Positions 1-7,292 of a DNA stretch of 64,000 nt are shown here, in pieces. The notes under the pieces were generated by a model. It saw nothing but the letters and a program-made list of their open reading frames with translations. It was not told the DNA's origin and ran no database searches. Both the position numbers and the translations under genes were made by a program. The stretch comes from Bacteroidota bacterium (GTDB taxonomy: Bacteria; Bacteroidota; Bacteroidia; Bacteroidales; Paludibacteraceae). The stretch is from assembly GCA_023391625.1 (NCBI GenBank), contig JAEWAN010000034.1, forward strand, positions 558,001-622,000, read 5' to 3'. Positions within the stretch are counted from its first letter, which is position 1. Each line of letters opens with the position of its first letter.

Positions 1-123
1 CTGGGAGCATATGAAGTAGCTCCGGAAGATTTTGCTCTGTGTGAATTTGTTGATACATCAAAATTACCTCTTCAACAAATAGTCCGCAATGGGTTGGATT
101 ATCTGAAAAGTGAGGTTGAATAA
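1..123 (+). CDS. nqrA: Na+-translocating NADH:quinone reductase subunit A, C-terminal fragment
   Basis: The reading frame is open from base 1 to a TAA at 121-123 and encodes the last 40 residues of a protein whose 5' part lies left of the window. The tail contains EDFALCEFV and ends KSEVE, which resembles NqrA C-termini. It sits directly upstream of nqrB to nqrF in the standard nqr order. NqrA is the cytoplasmic subunit implicated in quinone interaction in this Na+ pump. Only the C-terminus is visible, so domain content cannot be judged; the call rests on the tail sequence and on synteny. Confidence 0.88.
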   Translation: MGAYEVAPEDFALCEFVDTSKLPLQQIVRNGLDYLKSEVE

Positions 124-162
124 ATCAGGAATCAAAGCATAATTCATTAACTATTTGCAAAT

Positions 163-1374
163 ATGGACAAATTAAGAAAATATATAGATAAAATAAAACC
201 AAACTTCGAAGAGGGCGGTAAATTCGGAAAACTTCATTCCGTATTTGACGGATTCGAAACTTTCCTGTTTGTTCCGAACACAACCTCAAAAAAAGGAGCA
301 CACATTCATGACGCAACGGATTCAAAACGTACCATGATTGTAGTGGTTCTGGCCCTGGTACCTGCATTATTATTCGGAATGTACAATGTAGGTTATCAGC
401 ATTTCGCTGCAATAGGCGAGTCTATGGGCTTCTGGAGAACATTCTTTTACGGATTTTTGGCCGTTCTGCCTATCATACTTGTGACTTACATCGTAGGGTT
501 AGGTATTGAGTTTATCGCAGCACAAATTAAAGGACATGAAATCCAGGAAGGTTACCTTGTTACAGGATTTATTATCCCTTTAATAGTACCCGTTGACACT
601 CCTCTATGGATGATTGCCGTAGCAACAGCATTCGCTGTTATTTTCGCAAAAGAAGTTTTTGGAGGTACGGGAATGAACATATTCAATGTGGCATTAGTTA
701 CCCGTGCATTTCTTTTCTTCGCCTACCCTACCGCAATGTCAGGAGACACTGTTTGGGTTAGAACAAAAAGCGTTTTCGGATTCGGAGGCGGCAATGCAAT
801 CGACTCTTTTTCCGGAGCTACTCCACTTGGACAAGTAGGTACGGCCACCACTTCACAGGCCGAAATTACCGGTATTCTGGGCGATCCTATTAATTTCTGG
901 GATGGCGTTATCGGGCTAATTCCAGGATCTATTGGTGAAACCTCACTGATTGCTATCCTGTTAGGAGCTATCATACTATTAATTACAAAAGTTGCCAGCT
1001 GGAAAGTGATATTATCTGTTTTTGCCGGAGGAGCAATCACCGGAATTATCTTCAATCTATGGGGACCTGATACTGCCGCTGCTCATTTTCCTTGGTACAA
1101 CCACTTAGTATTCGGCGGATTTGCTTTCGGAGCCGTATTCATGGCTACTGATCCGGTAACATCAGCCCGTACCGAAACAGGTAAATGGATATATGGACTT
1201 TTAGTAGGTGCTATGGCTATCATTATCAGAGTACTCAATCCGGGATACGCAGAAGGAATGATGCTTGCTATCTTATTAATGAATGCTTTTGCACCACTTA
1301 TTGATTATTATGTGGTAGATGCAAATATCAAACGTCGTTTGAAACGTGCCAACCCAGTTACTACAAACAAATAA
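163..1374 (+). CDS. nqrB: Na+-NQR subunit B, covalent-FMN membrane subunit
   Basis: This 403-residue membrane protein has many hydrophobic segments, as expected of NqrB/RnfD-family proteins. The sequence D-S-F-S-G-A-T at about residues 214-220 matches the family's flavinylation motif, with Thr220 the expected FMN-phosphoester site. In the family NqrB carries FMN (and riboflavin) and forms part of the Na+ path that couples NADH oxidation to Na+ export. It follows nqrA by 39 bases and precedes nqrC by 12, so the genes are surely co-transcribed. Flavinylation would need an ApbE-type transferase, and one is encoded near 25.1-26.1 kb. Confidence 0.97.
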   Translation: MDKLRKYIDKIKPNFEEGGKFGKLHSVFDGFETFLFVPNTTSKKGAHIHDATDSKRTMIVVVLALVPALLFGMYNVGYQHFAAIGESMGFWRTFFYGFLAVLPIILVTYIVGLGIEFIAAQIKGHEIQEGYLVTGFIIPLIVPVDTPLWMIAVATAFAVIFAKEVFGGTGMNIFNVALVTRAFLFFAYPTAMSGDTVWVRTKSVFGFGGGNAIDSFSGATPLGQVGTATTSQAEITGILGDPINFWDGVIGLIPGSIGETSLIAILLGAIILLITKVASWKVILSVFAGGAITGIIFNLWGPDTAAAHFPWYNHLVFGGFAFGAVFMATDPVTSARTETGKWIYGLLVGAMAIIIRVLNPGYAEGMMLAILLMNAFAPLIDYYVVDANIKRRLKRANPVTTNK

Positions 1375-1386
1375 AATAAAGAAACG

Positions 1387-2106
1387 ATGAATACAGATAA
1401 GAACAGTTATACGCTTATATATGCCATTGTTATGGTTATTGTGGTAGCGTTTTTGCTATCCTTCGTTTCGAGTGCGTTGAAAGCAAGACAAACGGCAAAC
1501 GTGGAACTCGACAAGAAAAAACAAATACTTAACTCTCTGAATGTCGATTGGCTCGGAAAAGACGTGGAAGCCTTATACAACACATATATTGTAGAAGGTC
1601 TTGTTATCGACACCAAAGGCACAATATTGGAAAAATCCAAAGATGCCGCATTCGATATCGATATCGTTAAAGAAATGGCCAAACCTTTAGCTGAAAGACA
1701 ACTTCCCATTTATGTAGCAAGCGTAGATGGTAATAAAAAATACATCTTCAGCTTACGCGGCACCGGATTGTGGGGCGCCTTATGGGGGTACATTGCTTTA
1801 GACAGCGACAAGAATACTGTTTACGGTACATACTTCTCACATGCCAGTGAAACTCCGGGCCTTGGAGCCAATATAGCCGATGCGCCTTTTCAACAACAAT
1901 TCAGGGGAAAACACATTCTTAATGACAGAAATGAATTTGTTTCCATAGCTGTGATGAAATCAGGTGCACGTGCAGAAGGACGTGACCAGGTGGATGGTAT
2001 CTCCGGAGGTACTATAACCAGTAAAGGAGTTGAAAACATGCTTTATAACAGTCTGGAACAATACGATAAATTCTTTCAACTAACAACGGAAGGAGGAAAT
2101 GAATAA
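1387..2106 (+). CDS. nqrC: Na+-NQR subunit C, covalent-FMN subunit
   Basis: The 239-residue protein has one N-terminal membrane helix (about residues 9-30) and a periplasmic FMN-binding domain. The flavinylation motif reads D-G-I-S-G-G-T at about 203-209, with Thr209 the likely FMN attachment site. The position before the threonine is Gly rather than the more usual Ala. In the family NqrC passes electrons between the NqrF/D/E centres and NqrB on the outer side of the membrane. Its stop codon overlaps the nqrD start by one base (TAATG), which implies translational coupling. Confidence 0.96.
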   Translation: MNTDKNSYTLIYAIVMVIVVAFLLSFVSSALKARQTANVELDKKKQILNSLNVDWLGKDVEALYNTYIVEGLVIDTKGTILEKSKDAAFDIDIVKEMAKPLAERQLPIYVASVDGNKKYIFSLRGTGLWGALWGYIALDSDKNTVYGTYFSHASETPGLGANIADAPFQQQFRGKHILNDRNEFVSIAVMKSGARAEGRDQVDGISGGTITSKGVENMLYNSLEQYDKFFQLTTEGGNE

Positions 2107-2738
2107 TGGGAAAACTATTTTCAAATAAAACCAAAGAGGTATTCTTAGGACCTCTGAATAAAAACAACCCTGTTACTATCCAGGTGTTGGGTATTTGCTC
2201 TGCATTAGCTGTCACAGCTAAACTGGAACCAGCCATCGTGATGGGACTTTCAGTAACCATAATCGTAGCTTTCTCCAACCTCACAATTTCTTTGTTACGT
2301 AACACGATTCCAAGCCGTATACGTATTATTGTTCAGTTGGTTGTTGCAGCAGCTTTAGTTACAATTGTAAGTGAGATATTAAAAGCATTTGCTTACGATG
2401 TCAGCGTTCAGCTTTCCGTTTATATCGGTCTGATCATTACAAACTGTATTCTTATGGGACGTCTGGAAGCGTTTGCCATGTCTAACGGTCCTTGGGAATC
2501 ATTTATAGACGGATTAGGTAACGGTATAGGATATGCATGGATACTTATTGCCGTAGGCTTCTTCCGTGAATTATTCGGTTCAGGTACTTTACTGGGATTC
2601 AAAGTCATTCCCCAGTCATTCTACGATGCCGGATATTCAAACAACGGATTGATGATCCTTCCTCCTATGGCGCTCGTTTTGGTAGCATGCATCATCTGGA
2701 TACAACGTGCCAGAAATAAAGAATTACAAGAAAAGTAA
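2106..2738 (+). CDS. nqrD: Na+-NQR subunit D, integral membrane subunit
   Basis: This 210-residue, almost wholly hydrophobic protein is of usual NqrD/RnfE length. Family features include the N-terminal LGPLNKNNPV stretch and the central NCILMGRLEAFA segment; the NC cysteine lies in the half-helix region that, with its NqrE counterpart, holds an intramembrane iron centre. It is an inverted-topology partner of NqrE in the Na+ channel core. It overlaps nqrC by one base and is followed by nqrE after 40 bases. Confidence 0.97.
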   Translation: MGKLFSNKTKEVFLGPLNKNNPVTIQVLGICSALAVTAKLEPAIVMGLSVTIIVAFSNLTISLLRNTIPSRIRIIVQLVVAAALVTIVSEILKAFAYDVSVQLSVYIGLIITNCILMGRLEAFAMSNGPWESFIDGLGNGIGYAWILIAVGFFRELFGSGTLLGFKVIPQSFYDAGYSNNGLMILPPMALVLVACIIWIQRARNKELQEK

Positions 2739-2778
2739 ACAGAACCAAGAACTAAAGTTCATAACAGAATAAAAATAT

Positions 2779-3396
2779 ATGGAAAATATAGCTAGTATAT
2801 TCGTTAAGTCGATTTTTGTCGACAATATGATTTTTGCTTACTTCTTGGGAATGTGTTCTTATCTGGCAGTTTCTAAGAATGTAAAAACTTCTATGGGATT
2901 AGGGGTAGCTGTAGTATTTGTACTTTTCATTACCCTGCCTGTAAACTATTTACTTGAAAATTACGTACTGAAAGAAGGAGCTCTCAGTTGGTTAAGCCCA
3001 AGTCTGGCCAATGTAGATTTAAGCTTCTTATCTTTCATTCTTTTTATTGCCGTAATTGCAGCAATCGTTCAGTTGGTAGAAATGTTTGTTGAGAGATTCA
3101 GTCCTTCACTGTATAACTCATTAGGTATTTTCTTACCGTTGATTGCAGTAAACTGTGCTATCATGGGAGGTTCTCTTTTCATGCAACAACGAGGCTTTAC
3201 AAATGTAGGAGAAGCTACTTCTTATGCATTAGGTTCCGGAATAGGATGGTTATTAGCTATCGTAGGACTTGCAGCTATTCGTGAAAAAATGGAATACTCT
3301 GATGTACCCAAACCATTGCGCGGATTAGGTATAACATTTATAACTGTTGCCCTGATGGGTATTGCGTTTATGTGTTTCTCCGGATTGAAAATTTAA
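2779..3396 (+). CDS. nqrE: Na+-NQR subunit E, integral membrane subunit
   Basis: The 205-residue membrane protein is of normal NqrE/RnfA length. Conserved stretches include NMIFAYFLGMCS near residue 20 and AVNCAIMGGSLF in the second half. The two Cys-bearing motifs are characteristic of the NqrD/E pair, which together coordinate an iron centre inside the membrane. It lies between nqrD and nqrF. A 125-base spacer without obvious structure separates it from nqrF, longer than the other gaps in the operon. Confidence 0.97.
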   Translation: MENIASIFVKSIFVDNMIFAYFLGMCSYLAVSKNVKTSMGLGVAVVFVLFITLPVNYLLENYVLKEGALSWLSPSLANVDLSFLSFILFIAVIAAIVQLVEMFVERFSPSLYNSLGIFLPLIAVNCAIMGGSLFMQQRGFTNVGEATSYALGSGIGWLLAIVGLAAIREKMEYSDVPKPLRGLGITFITVALMGIAFMCFSGLKI

Positions 3397-3521
3397 TTTT
3401 TCAACCCCATCAAGCCATAATAGCTTTAGTAAGAAATAAAACATATTACAAACAATATAAAAAGAATCCAGTATTCTGACATTTTATCTTCAAAATTTTA
3501 GAGCTGGGAATAAATACAATT

Positions 3522-4772
3522 ATGATAGACGTAACTTCAATGATTACCACCATTTGCGTTTTCTTGGTGCTAATCTTGCTTTTAGTAATCATCTTACTTG
3601 TTGCCAAACGCTATCTGATCCCTTCTGGAGACGTAAAAATTACCATCAACGGAGAAAAAGAAGTGGTTACCGGATCAGGTAACAGTTTGCTTACCACACT
3701 GGCTAACAAGAATATCTTTTTACCTTCTGCATGTGGCGGAGGTGGTACTTGCGCGCAATGCCGTTGCCAGGTATTAGAAGGCGGTGGCGAAGTGTTGCCT
3801 ACTGAAACCGTACATTTCTCAAGAAAAGAGATAAAAGACCACTGGCGTTTAGGCTGCCAGGTGAAAGTAAAAAATGATCTTTCCATTAAAATGGATGAAT
3901 CTATTTTAGGTGTAAAAAAATGGGAATGCGAAGTTATTTCAAACAAGAACGTTGCTACCTATATTAAAGAATTCGTAGTAAAACTTCCTGAAGGAGAACA
4001 TTTAAACTTTGTATCCGGTGGATATATTCAGATTGATATACCTAAGTATGATTTGAAATTCTCTGACTTCGACGTAGATGAACGTTTTCGCGGTGATTGG
4101 GACAAATTCAAATTATGGGATTTAACCTGTAAGAATGAAGAAGAAACAATGCGTGCATACTCCATGGCCAACTATCCTGCCGAAGGTGATATCGTTATGC
4201 TGAACGTACGTATTGCAACTCCTCCGTTTGATCGCGCTAAAGGTGGATTCATGAACGTAAAACCAGGTATATCTTCATCTTATATTTTCAACCTGAAACC
4301 AGGGGACAAAGTGATGGTATCCGGTCCATTTGGTGAGTTCCATCCTATTATCGACTCTAAACGTGAAATGTTATATGTAGGTGGTGGTGCCGGTATGGCT
4401 CCGCTACGCTCACACATCCTTCACTTGTTGAAAACATTGAAAATAACAGACCGTAAAATATCTTACTGGTATGGAGCCCGTTCTAAAAATGAAATTTTCT
4501 ATGAAGAAGATTTCCGTGAACTGGAAAAAGAATTTCCTAATTTCTCTTTCCACATTGCTTTGAGCGAGCCTCTTCCTGAAGATAACTGGACTGGTCCGGT
4601 AGGTTTTATCCATAACGTTATTTTAAATGAATATCTAAAAGATCATGATGCTCCTGAAGATATAGAATACTACATGTGTGGTCCTGGCCCAATGGCTGCT
4701 GCTGTAGAAAAAATGCTTTATGATTTAGGCGTTCCTCGTGAAATGTTGATGTTCGACGATTTCGGTGGATAA
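3522..4772 (+). CDS. nqrF: Na+-NQR subunit F, NADH-oxidising [2Fe-2S]/FAD subunit
   Basis: The 416-residue protein begins with one membrane helix (about 7-28). A ferredoxin domain follows with ligands Cys71, Cys77, Cys80 and Cys112 (CGGGGTCAQC and LGC). The C-terminal ferredoxin-NADP-reductase-like domain has the FAD motif RAYSMANYP, the nucleotide-binding run VGGGAGMAPLRSH, and a C-terminal YMCGPGPM plus aromatic end (FDDFGG). It accepts hydride from NADH and feeds electrons into the pump. It is the last gene of the operon and is followed within 30 bases by a strong terminator hairpin. Confidence 0.98.
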   Translation: MIDVTSMITTICVFLVLILLLVIILLVAKRYLIPSGDVKITINGEKEVVTGSGNSLLTTLANKNIFLPSACGGGGTCAQCRCQVLEGGGEVLPTETVHFSRKEIKDHWRLGCQVKVKNDLSIKMDESILGVKKWECEVISNKNVATYIKEFVVKLPEGEHLNFVSGGYIQIDIPKYDLKFSDFDVDERFRGDWDKFKLWDLTCKNEEETMRAYSMANYPAEGDIVMLNVRIATPPFDRAKGGFMNVKPGISSSYIFNLKPGDKVMVSGPFGEFHPIIDSKREMLYVGGGAGMAPLRSHILHLLKTLKITDRKISYWYGARSKNEIFYEEDFRELEKEFPNFSFHIALSEPLPEDNWTGPVGFIHNVILNEYLKDHDAPEDIEYYMCGPGPMAAAVEKMLYDLGVPREMLMFDDFGG

Positions 4773-4800
4773 ACACAAAATATCTTTTCTATAATCACAC

Positions 4801-4830
4801 AAAAAAGACTTCCAAAAGGAAGTCTTTTTT
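4801..4830 (+). terminator. Intrinsic terminator of the nqr operon
   Basis: AAAAAAGACTTCC, a short AAAAG loop and GGAAGTCTTTTTT form a hairpin with a T run on the plus strand, about 28 bases after nqrF. Confidence 0.9.
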
Positions 4831-4924
4831 GTTATCAATAAAATTAACTTTATCTTGCATGCCTAAACCTAAAACAAATCAATTATACTTATAAACACTA
4901 TTAACTCAATTAAAATCAATTACC

Positions 4925-5212
4925 ATGAAAAAATTATCTATCCTAATGTTTGCAATACTGGTCTCCACTACCCTATTGAATTCATGTGATGATGTAGACG
5001 TAACCGAACAGGCCACAGAAGCAGCCAATGATTTCTGTAACTGTTATCAACGGAACACCCTTGAAACATGCGAAAAGAGATTCTTCAAAGAATATGGCGA
5101 TCAGCCTTCATCCGAATTTATAGACGCATTTAACCTGGTAGCTAAGAAATGTGGCGTAAAGCTAAAAAGGGAATATTACAACAGCAGATCAATGATTAGT
5201 GAATTACCCTGA
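4925..5212 (+). CDS. Small putative lipoprotein of unknown function
   Basis: The protein has 95 residues. The N-terminus is a lipoprotein signal with a hydrophobic core and lipobox L-N-S-C, so Cys21 would be lipidated and the protein membrane anchored. The mature part is charged and has several further cysteines (CNCY, TCEKRF, KKCG), which could be disulfides in the periplasm. I do not recognise the family. It stands alone between the nqr terminator and the next membrane-protein gene, both on the plus strand. Confidence 0.7.
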   Translation: MKKLSILMFAILVSTTLLNSCDDVDVTEQATEAANDFCNCYQRNTLETCEKRFFKEYGDQPSSEFIDAFNLVAKKCGVKLKREYYNSRSMISELP

Positions 5213-5283
5213 ATCCTGATGAACATTTACTCCGCTTAAGCTGTTATTTACAACGTAAAAACACTTTTTTAAACAATTAATTT

Positions 5284-5616
5284 ATGAGTATAATTTTATA
5301 CATTATCATTTCCAGCATCGCTGTATATTTCACAGCATGGTTACTGCCAGGTATCTCTGTGGACGGTTACGGATCTGCCATTACCGTTGCTATTGTATTA
5401 GGAGTTTTAAACGCTATATTAAAACCGGTATTACAATTTTTATCGTTCCCCATCACTGTTGTCACATTAGGATTATTTCTATTAGTTATAAACACAATCA
5501 TTATCCTGTTAGCCAGTCAGCTGGTAGGCAGTTTTCATGTCCAAAACTTCTGGTGGGCGCTTTTATTCAGTATCATTATGAGCTTTGTAGTAAGTATACT
5601 GGAAAGCATCATATAA
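5284..5616 (+). CDS. Phage-holin-superfamily-IV-type (YvlD-like) membrane protein
   Basis: The 110-residue protein has four hydrophobic segments separated by short polar turns. The pattern AWLLPGISVDG, then GVLNAILKPVLQFLSFPITVVTLGLF, split here as family landmarks, is typical of the PF04020 family. These are chromosomal inner-membrane proteins of unknown role and, despite the family name, do not indicate a prophage. A terminator follows within 30 bases, so the gene is probably monocistronic or paired with the small lipoprotein 71 bases upstream. Confidence 0.85.
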   Translation: MSIILYIIISSIAVYFTAWLLPGISVDGYGSAITVAIVLGVLNAILKPVLQFLSFPITVVTLGLFLLVINTIIILLASQLVGSFHVQNFWWALLFSIIMSFVVSILESII

Positions 5617-5642
5617 GCGCCTCCCTATTTATCATACATGAG

Positions 5643-5679
5643 AATCCGTTTATTCCACCAACAATAAACGGATTTTTTT
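5643..5679 (+). terminator. Intrinsic terminator after the YvlD-like gene
   Basis: AATCCGTTTA at 5643-5652 pairs with TAAACGGATT at 5665-5674, followed by a T run on the plus strand. Confidence 0.85.
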
Positions 5680-5882
5680 ACGATATTTATCTAATTCTAA
5701 AAGAGAAAAATCTGTATAATAGCTGGAACTATTAAACGCATAATATATTTTCAAATAACCAATAGAAAAGTGAATACCAAAAACATTCCTATTTTTTAAT
5801 TCCCAAATGAATTTACCCTTTATCATGCCAACAAGAAACTTCAAATTCATGCACAAAAAGAAACTTTTTGAGAAAAAAACAT

Positions 5883-5890
5883 TACCTTTG
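5883..5890 (+). promoter_or_regulatory. Probable fabG promoter -7 element
   Basis: TACCTTTG matches the Bacteroidota -7 consensus TAnnTTTG, 35 bases before the fabG start. No well-spaced -33 TTTG is visible. Confidence 0.55.
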
Positions 5891-5925
5891 CTTCGTTTTT
5901 TAACTAATAACAAAAATAGTTTAAT

Positions 5926-6672
5926 ATGAAATTATTAGAAGGAAAAGTAGCTATTGTCACCGGAGCTGCCCGTGGTATCGGAAAAGCAATTGCTATGAAA
6001 TTAGCCAGTGAAGGCGCAAACATTGCTTTCACAGATTTAAACATTGATGAAAACGCAAAAGCGACAGAAAATGAAATTGCATCGTATGGTGTTAAAGTAA
6101 AAGGATATGCCTCTAATGCAGCTAATTTCGAAGATACACATACCGTTGTCAATGAAATAGCTAAAGAATTTGGACGCATCGATATATTGGTAAATAATGC
6201 CGGTATTACAAAAGACGGACTGATGATGCGTATGAGTGAAGCACAATGGGATGCTGTTATCAATGTAAACTTAAAATCTGCATTCAATTTTATCCACGCC
6301 TGTACTCCTATCATGATAAGACAAAAATCAGGAAGTATTATCAATATGAGTTCTGTTGTGGGAGTTTCCGGTAACGCAGGACAGGCTAACTACTCCGCTT
6401 CCAAAGCTGGTATGATCGGGTTAGCAAAATCCATTGCTAAAGAATTGGGATCACGTGGAATCCGTGCTAATGCAATAGCTCCGGGATTCATAGAAACAGA
6501 AATGACACATGCCCTTACAGAAGAACAACGTGCAAAATGGAATGACACTATTCCTTTACGCCGTGGCGGTACACCGGAAGAAGTAGCTAAAGTTACCCTA
6601 TTCCTTGCATCTGATTTATCTTCTTATGTAAGCGGACAGGTTATCAACGTTTGCGGTGGTATGAACACCTGA
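5926..6672 (+). CDS. fabG: 3-oxoacyl-[acyl-carrier-protein] reductase
   Basis: The 248-residue classical short-chain dehydrogenase has TGAARGIG at 12-19 for NADP(H), NNAG near residue 90, catalytic Ser near 142, and the YSASK motif with Tyr156 and Lys160. Length and overall sequence fit FabG, which reduces beta-ketoacyl-ACP in fatty acid elongation in the cytoplasm. It stands alone with its own -7 element and a shared terminator against the convergent nrdG. SDR paralogues are hard to separate by sequence, but the SGNAGQANYSASKAG and GFIETEMT regions favour FabG. Confidence 0.92.
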   Translation: MKLLEGKVAIVTGAARGIGKAIAMKLASEGANIAFTDLNIDENAKATENEIASYGVKVKGYASNAANFEDTHTVVNEIAKEFGRIDILVNNAGITKDGLMMRMSEAQWDAVINVNLKSAFNFIHACTPIMIRQKSGSIINMSSVVGVSGNAGQANYSASKAGMIGLAKSIAKELGSRGIRANAIAPGFIETEMTHALTEEQRAKWNDTIPLRRGGTPEEVAKVTLFLASDLSSYVSGQVINVCGGMNT

Positions 6673-6691
6673 TTTTCTTTCAAATAAAAAT

Positions 6692-6733
6692 AAAAAAGAT
6701 AAAGCGGAAATTAGTTTCCGCTTTATCTTTTTT
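6692..6733. terminator. Bidirectional terminator between fabG and nrdG
   Basis: A 19-bp perfect stem (6692-6710 with 6715-6733) around TTAG, with A and T runs at its ends, can serve both convergent genes. Its right edge overlaps the nrdG stop codon. Confidence 0.92.
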
Positions 6734-7292
6734 ATAATGAGATATGATTATGTACCTGAGCCTGTGGAATAACAGAACGCCGAAAACTAATATCCTCCGG
6801 AGTCCAAAGGACAACTTCTCCTTTTTTCAACGACAACTGGACATCTATTAGCCGCTGATTACGGCTACCTCTAAACAACAAAGACTCATCACGTAATTCC
6901 GCCATATACCGCCCGTCCACCAATACATCGATATAACTCAACATAGGCACTAAACGGGGTGATTTCAATATCGTTTCATACAGATAGCCGGTATAGCACC
7001 AGATTGTTTTTTTTGTTTCACTTTTAATCCGGCGAGCCAGTTCAGTAAAAGCTTCCGGTTGTACAAAGGGGTCTCCACCGCTAAAAGTAACGTTAGACAA
7101 TTCCGCATCTTTTACCCGTTCCAACACTGAATCTATCGATACCCAAACACCTTTAGCAATATCCCACGATTGCGGATTATGACAGCCTGCACATTGGTGT
7201 ACGCACCCGGCAGCATATACTGTAGTACGAAAGCCGGGGCCATCCACCGTTGTATCCTCAATTATATCTAATATGGAAATATCATTTTTCAT
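6732..7292 (-). CDS. nrdG: Anaerobic ribonucleotide reductase activating protein (radical SAM)
   Basis: The 186-residue radical SAM activase has its [4Fe-4S] cysteines at Cys30, Cys34 and Cys37 (CVHQCAGC), followed by HNPQSWD, and the TFSGGDPF motif typical of NrdG/PflA enzymes. It cleaves S-adenosylmethionine to create the glycyl radical on NrdD. It overlaps the nrdD 3' end by 11 bases, so the two are translated together. Expression should follow the cobalamin riboswitch upstream of nrdD. Confidence 0.95.
   Translation of the reverse strand: MKNDISILDIIEDTTVDGPGFRTTVYAAGCVHQCAGCHNPQSWDIAKGVWVSIDSVLERVKDAELSNVTFSGGDPFVQPEAFTELARRIKSETKKTIWCYTGYLYETILKSPRLVPMLSYIDVLVDGRYMAELRDESLLFRGSRNQRLIDVQLSLKKGEVVLWTPEDISFRRSVIPQAQVHNHISL

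Noticed and set aside
1..4772. An RNF complex instead of NQR
   Set aside because: Gene order A to F, the NqrA-type tail, the NqrF-type ferredoxin-FAD subunit and absence of RnfB/RnfC features all point to NQR.
5284..5616. Phage holin indicating a prophage
   Set aside because: The family name is historical; it is a chromosomal membrane protein, and no integrase, capsid or lysis genes are near.
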